NCBI GenBank assembly: GCA_934700375.1
Contig: CAKUXT010000093.1
Span: 1-7,721, forward strand
Length of the DNA: 7,721 nucleotides
From: an uncultured Bacilli bacterium
GTDB taxonomy: Bacteria > Bacillota_I > Bacilli_A > RFN20 > CAG-288
Direction of reading: 5' to 3'
In this document: one piece after another, positions 1 to 6,155 of the stretch
Layout: every line of letters begins with the position of its first letter
Numbering within the stretch: the first letter of the stretch is position 1
Program-made: the position numbers and the translations under genes
The notes under the pieces: model-generated
Seen by the model: only the letters and a program-made list of their open reading frames with translations
Databases searched by the model: none
Told to the model about the DNA's origin: nothing

Positions 1-2
1 CG

Positions 3-245
3 CCGATGGATGGATTCCCTGGAATCCATCCATCATTGCTATTGCTCCTTGGTCCAGTGAGAGGGGTGCACTACATTCCAGGCGAAGATTTTTATAAATC
101 TATAAACGGCCTTGCTTACGGAAAATACGCTTTCATTCTCAAACAATTCGATAAAAATAATCAATTATTGTTGGAGACCGATTATATCGAATTTTCGATT
201 GAGGAACCAGAGCAACCAGAATTTGGGCATTGGAACTTTATTTAG
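3..245 (+). CDS. C-terminal part of an unrecognised protein (5' end outside window)
   Basis: The frame ending at the TAG stop at 243-245 is open back to the left edge, so this is the tail of a longer gene and the ATG at 6 is probably not its start. From about position 66 onward the translation is convincing: it begins VHYIPGEDFY, then alternates hydrophobic and polar residues (KYAFILKQFD, LLLETDYIEFSI) like a beta-sandwich domain, and ends in an acidic Glu/Pro-rich tail (EEPEQPE). I do not recognise the family. An Ig-like or fibronectin-type domain at the end of a larger protein is only a guess from the strand pattern. The first ~20 residues look less natural (five leucines in a row), while the +2 frame from position 2 to about 64 reads plausibly; see the frameshift finding. 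The gene converges on the minus-strand operon and shares the terminator at 334-377 with it. Confidence 0.55.
   Translation, partial: PMDGFPGIHPSLLLLLGPVRGVHYIPGEDFYKSINGLAYGKYAFILKQFDKNNQLLLETDYIEFSIEEPEQPEFGHWNFI
5..34. repeat. Perfect 14-bp inverted repeat with 2-nt spacer
   Basis: GATGGATGGATTCC (5-18) is followed by CT (19-20) and its exact reverse complement (21-34). As RNA this would make a strong hairpin. It lies inside the reading frame of the partial left-edge gene and no T-run follows it, so it is not a usual intrinsic terminator. The pairing does not extend to positions 1-4, which argues against a simple fold-back assembly end. Confidence 0.8.
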
Positions 246-254
246 TGTTTTCTA

Positions 255-260
255 TATAAT
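255..260 (+). promoter_or_regulatory. Consensus -10 box (TATAAT) after the left-edge gene
   Basis: A perfect TATAAT sits ten bases past the stop codon of the left-edge gene. The -35 region is poor: the best candidate is TTGGAA at 230-235, with a long 19-bp spacer. If active, transcription would start near 267 and stop at the hairpin at 340-377, giving an RNA of about 110 nt. AT-rich intergenic DNA often produces such matches by chance. Confidence 0.25.
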
Positions 261-333
261 CAAAAGAATCGAACGCGTATGAAAAATATTACAATACAGT
301 TTAATTGTAAGCGTAAATAATTAGGAGTAATTC

Positions 334-377
334 AAAAAAGCCTCTACCATGTGAAAATCATGGCGGAGGCAATTTTT
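334..377. terminator. Bidirectional intrinsic terminator
   Basis: GCCTC-TA-CCATG (340-351) pairs with CATGG-CG-GAGGC (359-370) around a 7-nt loop, with one G-U pair and one A-C mismatch in the stem. On the plus strand the stem is followed by AATTTTT (371-377). On the minus strand it is followed by six U residues (complement of 334-339). It can therefore end the left-edge gene reading rightward and the transporter/GDPD operon reading leftward, as expected between convergent genes. Confidence 0.9.
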
Positions 378-426
378 AGATATGAGGAGAGAGCGTAATT
401 TCAACGCCCCCATATCAGATGAGGTC

Positions 427-457
427 CTTCCGATAGAATGAATCGGAAAGATTTTTT
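427..457 (+). terminator. Second hairpin with T-run, plus-strand terminator
   Basis: TTCCGAT (428-434) pairs with ATCGGAA (442-448) around a 7-nt loop, followed closely by TTTTTT at 452-457. It works as an intrinsic terminator only in the plus direction, because the minus-strand side has no U-run. It would act as a backstop just before plus-strand transcription enters the 3' end of the minus operon. A weaker stem lies between the two terminators (GATATG 379-384 with CATATC 411-416). Confidence 0.65.
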
Positions 458-470
458 CATTGTATCTGAT

Positions 471-932
471 TTAGTAGAAAGTGATCATCTCGTTCTGGAA
501 GGAACCAAAGAGCGAAACCTTTTGTTTGACTCTCATTAACAGTGTCAAAGTCGGCTTTTCGCTTTTTGCATTCTCAATCAGGAACAAGGAATACCACTTT
601 CTGTCGGGCTTATAGACTAAGAAGAGCTCTCCGTAAGTGACCATGTTCTTCATAATATCGAGCGTCTTGAATCCGACACGATCGAAATTGTATTCGTTTG
701 AATTCTTGATGCCGGAGTTCTTGATGTCTTTGTCTGAAATCGTATAGGAAGAGACGATATCCTTTCCGTACTGTCTGTCAGTATCGATTTCGACAGTCTG
801 GATATCGCATGCGTTGTTTGGCTTGAAAGGATAGGAATTGCGGTCGCATTTGCGCCAAAAATAATCTACCATGTTGTCACAGCTGAGTAGGTTGGTTCTT
901 GTTTCGTACAAATCCTCGTTTCTTTCTGCCAT
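471..932 (-). CDS. Hypothetical protein, 153 aa, last gene of the transporter/GDPD operon
   Basis: I do not recognise this protein. It is complete at 153 residues, with ATG at 932-930 and stop TAA at 473-471. The start is well fixed by AGGAGG (943-938) five bases upstream. It has no signal peptide and no membrane segment, so it is probably cytoplasmic. It carries three cysteines (18, 29, 42), is rich in charged and aromatic residues, and its C-terminal half has strand-like segments (GELFLVYKPDRKWYSLFLIE at about 101-120, then TLTLLMRVKQKVSLF at about 128-142) that suggest a small alpha/beta or beta-rich fold. The ribosome binding site overlaps the stop codon of the GDPD gene, so the two are very probably translationally coupled and transcribed with the transporter gene. 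The operon terminator lies about 100 bp downstream. Function cannot be assigned; a role near glycerophosphodiester or solute metabolism is inferred from position alone. Confidence 0.8.
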   Translation of the reverse strand: MAERNEDLYETRTNLLSCDNMVDYFWRKCDRNSYPFKPNNACDIQTVEIDTDRQYGKDIVSSYTISDKDIKNSGIKNSNEYNFDRVGFKTLDIMKNMVTYGELFLVYKPDRKWYSLFLIENAKSEKPTLTLLMRVKQKVSLFGSFQNEMITFY

Positions 933-937
933 AGGTG

Positions 938-943
938 CCTCCT
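938..943 (-). promoter_or_regulatory. Ribosome binding site overlapping the upstream stop codon
   Basis: AGGAGG on the minus strand, five bases before the ATG of the 153-residue protein. Its first two bases (943-942) lie within the TAG stop (944-942) of the GDPD gene. This layout is typical of translational coupling and fixes the start of the downstream gene. Confidence 0.9.
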
Positions 944-1682
944 ATCTTTTCTTTGACATTGTCTCCTTGACTAATTCGGGATCGATGTTCTGGAAAGTGA
1001 CGACATCACAGTGATCTTTTACTGCCATCAATTCTTCTACGCTCTGAATTGTCCAGGCATTGACATAATGTTTCTGATAGTATTTTATCACTTTTTTCTT
1101 GCCTAATGCATGGAAATCAATATCGATTGCTTCAAAAAGATGTCTTAACGGATACAGAGCCGTATATTTGCCTTCTGCGACAAGAAGAAGCTGTCTCATG
1201 AAACCGGAATGTTTGAAGGGAGTAAGTGCTCTAGGATCAAAGGAGATCAGAATGTAGTTCTTCTTGTCCTTGACGTTTGCAATTTCTTTTCGTACACGTT
1301 TTGCAAGTGCCTTATAGTTCTTCTGCCAGACCTTGAGTTCGATGACAATCGGAACTTCTTCGTTGATTCTGTCCATGACTTCACGAAGCGTTGAAATCTC
1401 TTCTCCGTCTCTTAAACGATAGTTCTCTTTGATTTCCTTGGATGTCATCTCTTCGATGATTCCAGGTTTACCTGTCGTTCTGATCAAGTCTGAATCATGG
1501 CAGACGATAAGTTCATCATCTGTTGTCAGATGAACATCAAGCTCAATAGCCATATGGTGGTTCTTGGCATTGAGGAAGGCGTTCATTCCGTTTTCTGTAA
1601 ACTCTTCAGTATGAAGACCTCTGTGGCAGATACCATATTTGAATATCGGTGAGATGTTATCGATGAATTTCTGTTTTTTCAT
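942..1682 (-). CDS. Glycerophosphodiester phosphodiesterase (GDPD family)
   Basis: It hydrolyses glycerophosphodiesters (deacylated phospholipid head groups) to sn-glycerol-3-phosphate and an alcohol. At 246 residues it is the usual size of the short cytoplasmic bacterial form, and no signal peptide or membrane segment is visible. The family signature is intact: HRG at 20-22 with EN at 30-31, ELDVHLT at 47-53 (metal ligands Glu47 and Asp49), the general acid/base pair His20 and His62 (CHDSDL), and IELK at 114-117. The start at 1682 is the only credible one. An in-frame TAG lies five codons upstream, and the next internal Met (33) would remove the HRG motif. Its AGGAG site (1699-1695) is 12 bases from the ATG, longer than usual. 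It lies 31 bp downstream of the transporter gene and is coupled to the small gene after it, in one minus-strand operon. The class is secure; the preferred head group cannot be read from sequence. Confidence 0.93.
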   Translation of the reverse strand: MKKQKFIDNISPIFKYGICHRGLHTEEFTENGMNAFLNAKNHHMAIELDVHLTTDDELIVCHDSDLIRTTGKPGIIEEMTSKEIKENYRLRDGEEISTLREVMDRINEEVPIVIELKVWQKNYKALAKRVRKEIANVKDKKNYILISFDPRALTPFKHSGFMRQLLLVAEGKYTALYPLRHLFEAIDIDFHALGKKKVIKYYQKHYVNAWTIQSVEELMAVKDHCDVVTFQNIDPELVKETMSKKR

Positions 1683-1694
1683 TGTTGTTGTATT

Positions 1695-1699
1695 CTCCT
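1695..1699 (-). promoter_or_regulatory. Ribosome binding site of the GDPD gene, long spacing
   Basis: AGGAG on the minus strand, 12 bases from the ATG, where 5-9 is typical. The spacer is an ACA repeat (AAT ACA ACA ACA). An in-frame TAG overlaps this site, so no upstream start is possible and the spacing must be real. Reduced translation relative to the transporter gene is possible. Confidence 0.7.
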
Positions 1700-1713
1700 A
1701 CACAACTAATATT

Positions 1714-3138
1714 TTAGTCTTCTTGATCGAATGCTGCTAAACCTTTTGCAATAGTTGTCTTCTTTGTCTTGACGTTCGGGATGAATAAGAAGATGCCTAA
1801 GGAGATGACAAGGCAGACAAGTGCATAGACAGGAAGATAACCGAAGTTGAAGCCATCAGTCAATAATAACAAGCCTAATAAGACAGGAGTGATGGTCTGT
1901 GCTGCCATGGAGGAAGCGTAATAATAACCGGTGAAACGCCCGATCTTGCTGGAAGGACAGAGCTCAACAACCATCGGGAAGGAGTTGACGTGGACTAAAG
2001 ACATACCGAATCCTTTGACTAACCAGATACCATAGATTTCCCAAGGGAACTTTCCGGCTCCTGCAGCACCTTTTAAGATGGTAAATGTCAAAGTTGTCCA
2101 GATGACATAGGATAATAACGAAATGGAAAGACCTGAAACCAAAGTCCATTTTCTTCCGATTTTGGAAGCAATCATTCCGCCTAAAGCAAAACCTAAGACA
2201 GAACCGACACCGCCCATGATGACATTGAGGGAGTTGGATCTTGTAGAAGCGCCTAAATAGTAAATGGTATAGTTGCCCATGAAGGTACCAATACCGTTAT
2301 CAGCCATAAACCAGAAGAATTCAGCGGCTAAGATGAGGATAAGCATGGTCTTGTTGGCCTTGCTCATCGGGCCTTCTTCTTCAACCTTTGTTGCAGTTTC
2401 AGCCATCTCTTCACCGCGTCTCATCTCATCTCTCATCTCTTCTTCAATCTTGTTTTCCTTGATGGTGAAGAATAAGACAAGGGCGGAGATGACCATTAAG
2501 ATACTGGCGATAAGGAAGGGGCCTTCAATCGCCCAGATGTTTCCAGTCCAGATTGTATTCTTGCCGTTTGTACCTAAGTATTCGGAGAGAACGAAGATCA
2601 TACCGACAATAGTGGCGAAGAAGCCACCGATATAGCCCATGATATTGATAATGCCGTTTGCTTTGGAGCGGAGAGGCTTCGGAGTGATGTCAGGCATTAA
2701 AGCAACTGCAGGGTTACGATACATCATGGCGAAGACGACAACAACAAACATCATAACCAACATGCCGGCGAGATTGTTGTAGTGGAAGAAGACAGGGACG
2801 AAGGGGAATGCAATAGCGCAGACGAATGTGCCGACTAAGATGTAAGGCATACGCTTACCAATCTTGGTATGTGTCTTGTCAGAGAGATGTCCGAAGATAG
2901 GAAGAAGAATCAAGGCGGCAAGGTTATCGAGTGCCATCATGATACCGACAAGGTACTGAACTTCTTTCTCGTTGTCGGTGTGAAGCGCTTTCTTGAATGC
3001 TTCGCTTAAGAATGTCGGGCACCAGCTATCGTAGACCTGCCACAATAACAGAATGCCGAAAAAGGCGAAACCAATGAGAAAAACTCGTTTGTAATTGAGC
3101 TTCAGTGGTTTCTCGACGTTGTTAGGGGTGTTTTCCAT
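1714..3138 (-). CDS. Major facilitator transporter, SLC45/GPH-like (sugar/cation symporter type)
   Basis: A 474-residue integral membrane protein with about 12 hydrophobic segments in two halves, joined by a charged, Glu/Lys-rich cytoplasmic loop (about 228-262). The N-terminal half carries the loop 2-3 motif GHLSDKTHTKIGKRMPYI at 83-100, which resembles the GxxSDxT....G+RRP motif of SLC45 and plant-type sucrose transporters. The loop around 140-162 (YRNPAVALMPD, then PLRSKANG) is also typical of that group. The second half has the matching GMIASKIGRKW at 321-331. By family, it should move a sugar or glycoside together with a proton or cation. The substrate cannot be read from the sequence, and the GDPD gene downstream raises the alternative of a glycerol-containing compound. 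The start is supported by TGAGGA about 8 bases upstream of the ATG. It is the first gene of the minus-strand operon, transcribed divergently from the HAD phosphatase gene. Confidence 0.88.
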   Translation of the reverse strand: MENTPNNVEKPLKLNYKRVFLIGFAFFGILLLWQVYDSWCPTFLSEAFKKALHTDNEKEVQYLVGIMMALDNLAALILLPIFGHLSDKTHTKIGKRMPYILVGTFVCAIAFPFVPVFFHYNNLAGMLVMMFVVVVFAMMYRNPAVALMPDITPKPLRSKANGIINIMGYIGGFFATIVGMIFVLSEYLGTNGKNTIWTGNIWAIEGPFLIASILMVISALVLFFTIKENKIEEEMRDEMRRGEEMAETATKVEEEGPMSKANKTMLILILAAEFFWFMADNGIGTFMGNYTIYYLGASTRSNSLNVIMGGVGSVLGFALGGMIASKIGRKWTLVSGLSISLLSYVIWTTLTFTILKGAAGAGKFPWEIYGIWLVKGFGMSLVHVNSFPMVVELCPSSKIGRFTGYYYASSMAAQTITPVLLGLLLLTDGFNFGYLPVYALVCLVISLGIFLFIPNVKTKKTTIAKGLAAFDQED

Positions 3139-3311
3139 TTTAATATCCTCACTGCGACTATCTTAACGCACAAACGGCTTAATTGCTAGGGCTTTCATTC
3201 GTTTTTGAACACTTATTCATGATTACGAAACGAAATGTGAATATTGTCTTACCAATCCTTTTCAAAAAGAGACGGAAAATATACATTTGTTGTTGTTTCA
3301 TGGTAAGATAA
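3139..3311. promoter_or_regulatory. Divergent intergenic region between the transporter operon and the HAD gene
   Basis: This 173-bp AT-rich stretch must hold promoters for both directions. For the minus operon I see a ribosome binding site (GAGG, 3150-3147) and several imperfect -35/-10 pairs, none convincing. For the plus genes a TATACA (3280-3285) is a possible -10, but its best -35 (TTTTCA, 3259-3264) is only 15 bp away; TAAGAT (3304-3309) just before the ATG is an alternative. A near-inverted repeat (CATTCGTTT 3196-3204 with AAACGAAATG 3228-3237, one base extra) could be an operator. No single site can be called with confidence. Confidence 0.4.
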
Positions 3312-4136
3312 ATGCCTATGAAAGATTTAATGAACAACGATTTATCTGTATTGAAAGAGAAGAAATTATATCTTCTCGACATGGATGGTACAATCTACTT
3401 AGGAAATCAGCTTTTCCCTTGTACCTTGCCCTTCTTAAAAAGAATCAAGGACAAAGGAGGAAGATATCTCTTTATCACCAATAACTCTTCAAAATCAGTA
3501 TCCAGTTATGTCGATAAACTTCATTCCCTTGGAATTACTGAAGTGACAGAAAAAGACTTCTTCACATCCTCTCAGGCCAGTGAAAGACTGATGAAAGAAA
3601 AATTCGGTGATGATTTGCTCTATGTACAAGGGACTAAGTCCTTTGTCAAAGAGCTGAAGGAATTCGGCCTGAATGTCACAGAAGAATATGATGACAGTGC
3701 AAAAGCCGTATTAGTAGGCTTTGACAGCGAACTGAATATGGAGAAGATGATCAAAACCTGCAAGATGCTCACCTTCCATCCTGACATTCCCTATTTTGCT
3801 ACTAATCCCGATTGGGTATGCCCGACAGAATGGGGCTATATTCCAGACTGCGGCTCAATGTGCTTCTCCTATAACAAGGCGACAGGAAGAATGCCGGAGT
3901 TCATTGGAAAGCCCTCTAGTCGTATGATTGACTTAGCAGTTAAGATGACCGGATACAGAAAAGAGGACACGGTCGTTATCGGTGATAGGCTCTACACCGA
4001 TATCGCAAGCGGCAATCATGCAGGTGTCACGACAATCTGTGTCTTATCCGGTGAAGTGAAGAAAGAAGAGGTCTTAAAAGCCACAGGTGCTGAAAAACCA
4101 ACCCTCTTAGTCGATGACCTATCTTCAGTATTCTAG
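3312..4136 (+). CDS. HAD-IIA family phosphatase (NagD/AraL-like)
   Basis: A cytoplasmic haloacid-dehalogenase-type hydrolase of subclass IIA, which removes phosphate from small phosphorylated metabolites through an aspartyl-phosphate intermediate with Mg2+. All four HAD motifs are present: DMDGT at 23-27 (nucleophile Asp23, acid/base Asp25), TNNSS at 56-60, GKPS at 199-202 (Lys200), and GDRLYTD at 224-230 (Asp225, Asp230). The C2 cap lies between motifs II and III and includes ATNPD at 163-167. At 274 residues it has the usual length. The start is not certain: ATG at 3312, 3318 and 3330 are all in frame, a TAA lies directly before 3312, and no strong ribosome binding site is visible, so translation could begin at any of them. 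The substrate (NMP, p-nitrophenyl phosphate, sugar or glycerol phosphate, phosphoglycolate) cannot be told from sequence. It is followed 52 bp later by the aminopeptidase gene. Confidence 0.9.
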   Translation: MPMKDLMNNDLSVLKEKKLYLLDMDGTIYLGNQLFPCTLPFLKRIKDKGGRYLFITNNSSKSVSSYVDKLHSLGITEVTEKDFFTSSQASERLMKEKFGDDLLYVQGTKSFVKELKEFGLNVTEEYDDSAKAVLVGFDSELNMEKMIKTCKMLTFHPDIPYFATNPDWVCPTEWGYIPDCGSMCFSYNKATGRMPEFIGKPSSRMIDLAVKMTGYRKEDTVVIGDRLYTDIASGNHAGVTTICVLSGEVKKEEVLKATGAEKPTLLVDDLSSVF

Positions 4137-4162
4137 TCATTTGAATAAAATCAGCGTATATT
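4134..4162 (+). promoter_or_regulatory. Possible promoter for the aminopeptidase gene
   Basis: TAGTCA (4134-4139, 4 of 6 matches to the -35 consensus) and TATATT (4157-4162, 5 of 6 to the -10) are separated by 17 bp in the gap after the HAD gene. Transcription would start about 20 bases before the pepC ATG. Read-through from the HAD gene is equally likely, because no terminator lies between them. Confidence 0.35.
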
Positions 4163-4188
4163 GACTTTATAGAAAGCGAGACAACAAA

Positions 4189-5523
4189 ATGAAAGAAACA
4201 ATCAGACTTGATGAACTCAGTGAAGTAAGAAAAGAATACTTATCTGATAGAACAAACACGGTCATGCGCCATGTCTTAGCCAACACTGCAATCAGCGATG
4301 CGACATTCAACGGCGACAATACCGACAATCAGTTTGTCTTCTCTATCGATATTCCGACGATGTCTGTCTGCAATCAGATGAAATCCGGCAGATGCTGGAT
4401 CTTCTCCGCTTCCACCATCTTAAGAGAAATCATCGCCAAGAAGCTCAATATCAAGGATGGCTTTGAAATTTCCCAGAACTACATCTCCTACTTCGATAAG
4501 CTTGAAAAATACAATTACTATATGGAGAATGTCATCTCTCTTGCCCTAAAGGGCGAAGAGAAGAACTCCAGAAGAATGCAGTTCCTTCTCTCTTCCGGTG
4601 TCGGAGACGGCGGTCAGTGGGATATGTTTGTCGATCTTGTCAAGAAGTACGGTATCGTCCCTAAACCTGCCTTCCCGGAGACAAGACAGAGTTCTAATAC
4701 CAGCCTTTCCTCCTCTTTGGCCAATGCTGCATTAAGAGAGTTTGCCTCTAAAGTCTATCAGATGAAAGACCAGGGAATCGATGCCCTTCATGAGCTCAAG
4801 AGCGAATATATGAAGAAGCTCTATTCTCTCTTCACCTCTTCTTTTGGTGTCCCGCCGACAGAATTCGATTTTGAATACACCGATTGCAAAGGCGAATACC
4901 ATATTGAAAAAGGATTGACGCCGAAATCCTTCTTTGAAAAGTATATCGGCGATGAAATCGATGAATATGTCTCTTTGATCAATGCCCCGACAAAAGACAA
5001 GGAATACTATCAGACCTACAATGTCGAATTGGTAGGCAATGTCTTAGAAGGAAAACCGATCACCCATCTCAATCTTCCGATGGAAAGACTTGAAGAACTC
5101 ATCATTGAGCAGCTGAAGAACGGCGAAATTGTCTGGTTCGGCAGCGATGTTTCCTATTATGGCGACAGATCTGTTGGTACATGGGATGTTGACTCCTATG
5201 ACTTTGTCACACCTTTCGGCCTTGATTTTGCCTTTGACAAAGCAGAAATGCTCGATTTCTATCACTCCGCAATGAACCATGCCATGGTCATCACCGGTGT
5301 TGATCTTATCGATAACAAGCCTGTCAGATGGAAGATTGAAAACTCTTGGGGTAAAGATAGCGGAAAGAACGGCTATTATTTGATGAGCGAAAAGTTCTTC
5401 TCTCTGTTTGCCTATCAGGCAGCCGTCAAGATGAAATACCTCAATGAAAAAGAGAAAGAAGCCTTGAAGAAGAAACCAGTCCTTCTTTCACCTTGGGATC
5501 CTTTCGGAACCCTTGCTGACTGA
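4189..5523 (+). CDS. pepC: Aminopeptidase C, bleomycin-hydrolase family (peptidase C1B)
   Basis: A cytoplasmic cysteine aminopeptidase that trims N-terminal residues from peptides. Family members form a hexameric barrel with the active sites facing inward. At 444 residues it is complete and full length for the family. The catalytic set is intact: oxyanion Gln63 and nucleophile Cys69 in NQMKSGRCWIF (62-72), His364 in MNHAMVITG (362-370), and Asn385 in KIENSWGKDSG (382-392). The C-terminus PWDPFGTLAD (435-444) is the conserved arm that in this family reaches into the active site and enforces aminopeptidase action. No signal peptide is visible. The ribosome binding site is weak (AAAGCGAG upstream of ATG). 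The flavin reductase-like gene follows 17 bp after the stop, so the two are probably co-transcribed. In related bacteria PepC works with other peptidases to supply amino acids from imported peptides. The assignment is secure. Confidence 0.96.
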   Translation: MKETIRLDELSEVRKEYLSDRTNTVMRHVLANTAISDATFNGDNTDNQFVFSIDIPTMSVCNQMKSGRCWIFSASTILREIIAKKLNIKDGFEISQNYISYFDKLEKYNYYMENVISLALKGEEKNSRRMQFLLSSGVGDGGQWDMFVDLVKKYGIVPKPAFPETRQSSNTSLSSSLANAALREFASKVYQMKDQGIDALHELKSEYMKKLYSLFTSSFGVPPTEFDFEYTDCKGEYHIEKGLTPKSFFEKYIGDEIDEYVSLINAPTKDKEYYQTYNVELVGNVLEGKPITHLNLPMERLEELIIEQLKNGEIVWFGSDVSYYGDRSVGTWDVDSYDFVTPFGLDFAFDKAEMLDFYHSAMNHAMVITGVDLIDNKPVRWKIENSWGKDSGKNGYYLMSEKFFSLFAYQAAVKMKYLNEKEKEALKKKPVLLSPWDPFGTLAD

Positions 5524-5540
5524 ACAGACTGAGGTGGAAT

Positions 5541-6107
5541 ATGCATACATTATCAAGAAAAAAGAATCTGATGTTTCCCATGCCTGTTCTTCTCATTGCA
5601 ACCTATAACGAAGATAAGACTGTCAATGTCATGAATGCAGCCTGGGGAACCTTAGAAGACAGCAATATGATCCTTATCGAACTGACTCGTGATCATAAGA
5701 CAAGCGAAAACATCTTAAGAGAAAAAGCCTTCACTGTTGCCTTTGCAACAGAAAAGCACATCAAAGAAGCCGATTACTTCGGACTCGTCAGCGGAAACGA
5801 TACCAAAGACAAGTTTGAAAAGACACATCTTCATGTTCATGATGCTATTGTTGTACATGCACCTGTCATTGACGAATATCCAGTCTCTCTTCTCTGTCAT
5901 TTAGAGAGAGTCGATGAGACAAACGGAGACTTTGCAGTCTACGGCAAGATTGAGGATATCTCAGTGGATGACGCTTTCCTTGATGAGAACGGAAACTTAG
6001 ATATCGACAAGTGCGGTTTTGTCACGTATTCCTCTTCTGATCACTCTTATCGAGCCCTCGGAAAGAAGGTGGCATCTGCCTTCTCTGTCGGAAAAGAAAT
6101 CAAATGA
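5541..6107 (+). CDS. Flavin reductase family protein (FMN-binding split-barrel)
   Basis: A 188-residue protein of the flavin reductase-like/flavoredoxin group, which bind FMN in a split beta-barrel and pass electrons from NAD(P)H or a partner protein. Supporting features are the N-terminal MFPMPVLLIATYNE (11-24), the VNVMNAAWG segment (28-36), the TRDHKTSENIL flavin-loop region (49-59), and YFGLVSGNDTKDKFEKT (79-95), all in the family's usual order. It has no signal peptide or membrane segment. The start is fixed by GAGGTGG (5531-5537), a few bases before the ATG. It follows pepC by 17 bp and is closed by the terminator at 6111-6135, so it is the last gene of the plus-strand run. The electron donor and acceptor are unknown. 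Annotated relatives are often called DIM6/NTAB-family or flavoredoxin. Confidence 0.88.
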   Translation: MHTLSRKKNLMFPMPVLLIATYNEDKTVNVMNAAWGTLEDSNMILIELTRDHKTSENILREKAFTVAFATEKHIKEADYFGLVSGNDTKDKFEKTHLHVHDAIVVHAPVIDEYPVSLLCHLERVDETNGDFAVYGKIEDISVDDAFLDENGNLDIDKCGFVTYSSSDHSYRALGKKVASAFSVGKEIK

Positions 6108-6110
6108 TTC

Positions 6111-6135
6111 ATGCGGTAGGAAACTACCGCATTTT
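6111..6135 (+). terminator. Intrinsic terminator with GAAA tetraloop
   Basis: ATGCGGTAG (6111-6119) pairs perfectly over nine base pairs with CTACCGCAT (6124-6132) around a GAAA loop, a very stable GNRA tetraloop. TTT follows the stem, giving four T's in all from 6132 to 6135. The hairpin starts three bases after the TGA of the flavin reductase-like gene. The T-run is short, so termination may be incomplete, but the position and stem strength make the role clear. Confidence 0.85.
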
Positions 6136-6155
6136 CACTGGAAAAGGAATCATAC

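Noticed and set aside
2273..2635. Plus-strand ORF of 120 codons opposite the transporter gene
   Set aside because: It lies antisense to a well-supported membrane protein, with no ribosome binding site and a composition reflecting the opposite strand.
3184..3197. cre-like sequence in front of the transporter operon (minus strand TGAAAGCCCTAGCA)
   Set aside because: It lacks the central CG and has a second mismatch, too weak to call as a CcpA site.
3179..3382. Minus-strand ORF of 67 codons across the divergent intergenic region
   Set aside because: It overlaps the HAD gene start and catalytic motif on the other strand, lacks a ribosome binding site, and has a Phe/Ile/Lys-rich composition typical of translated AT-rich spacer.
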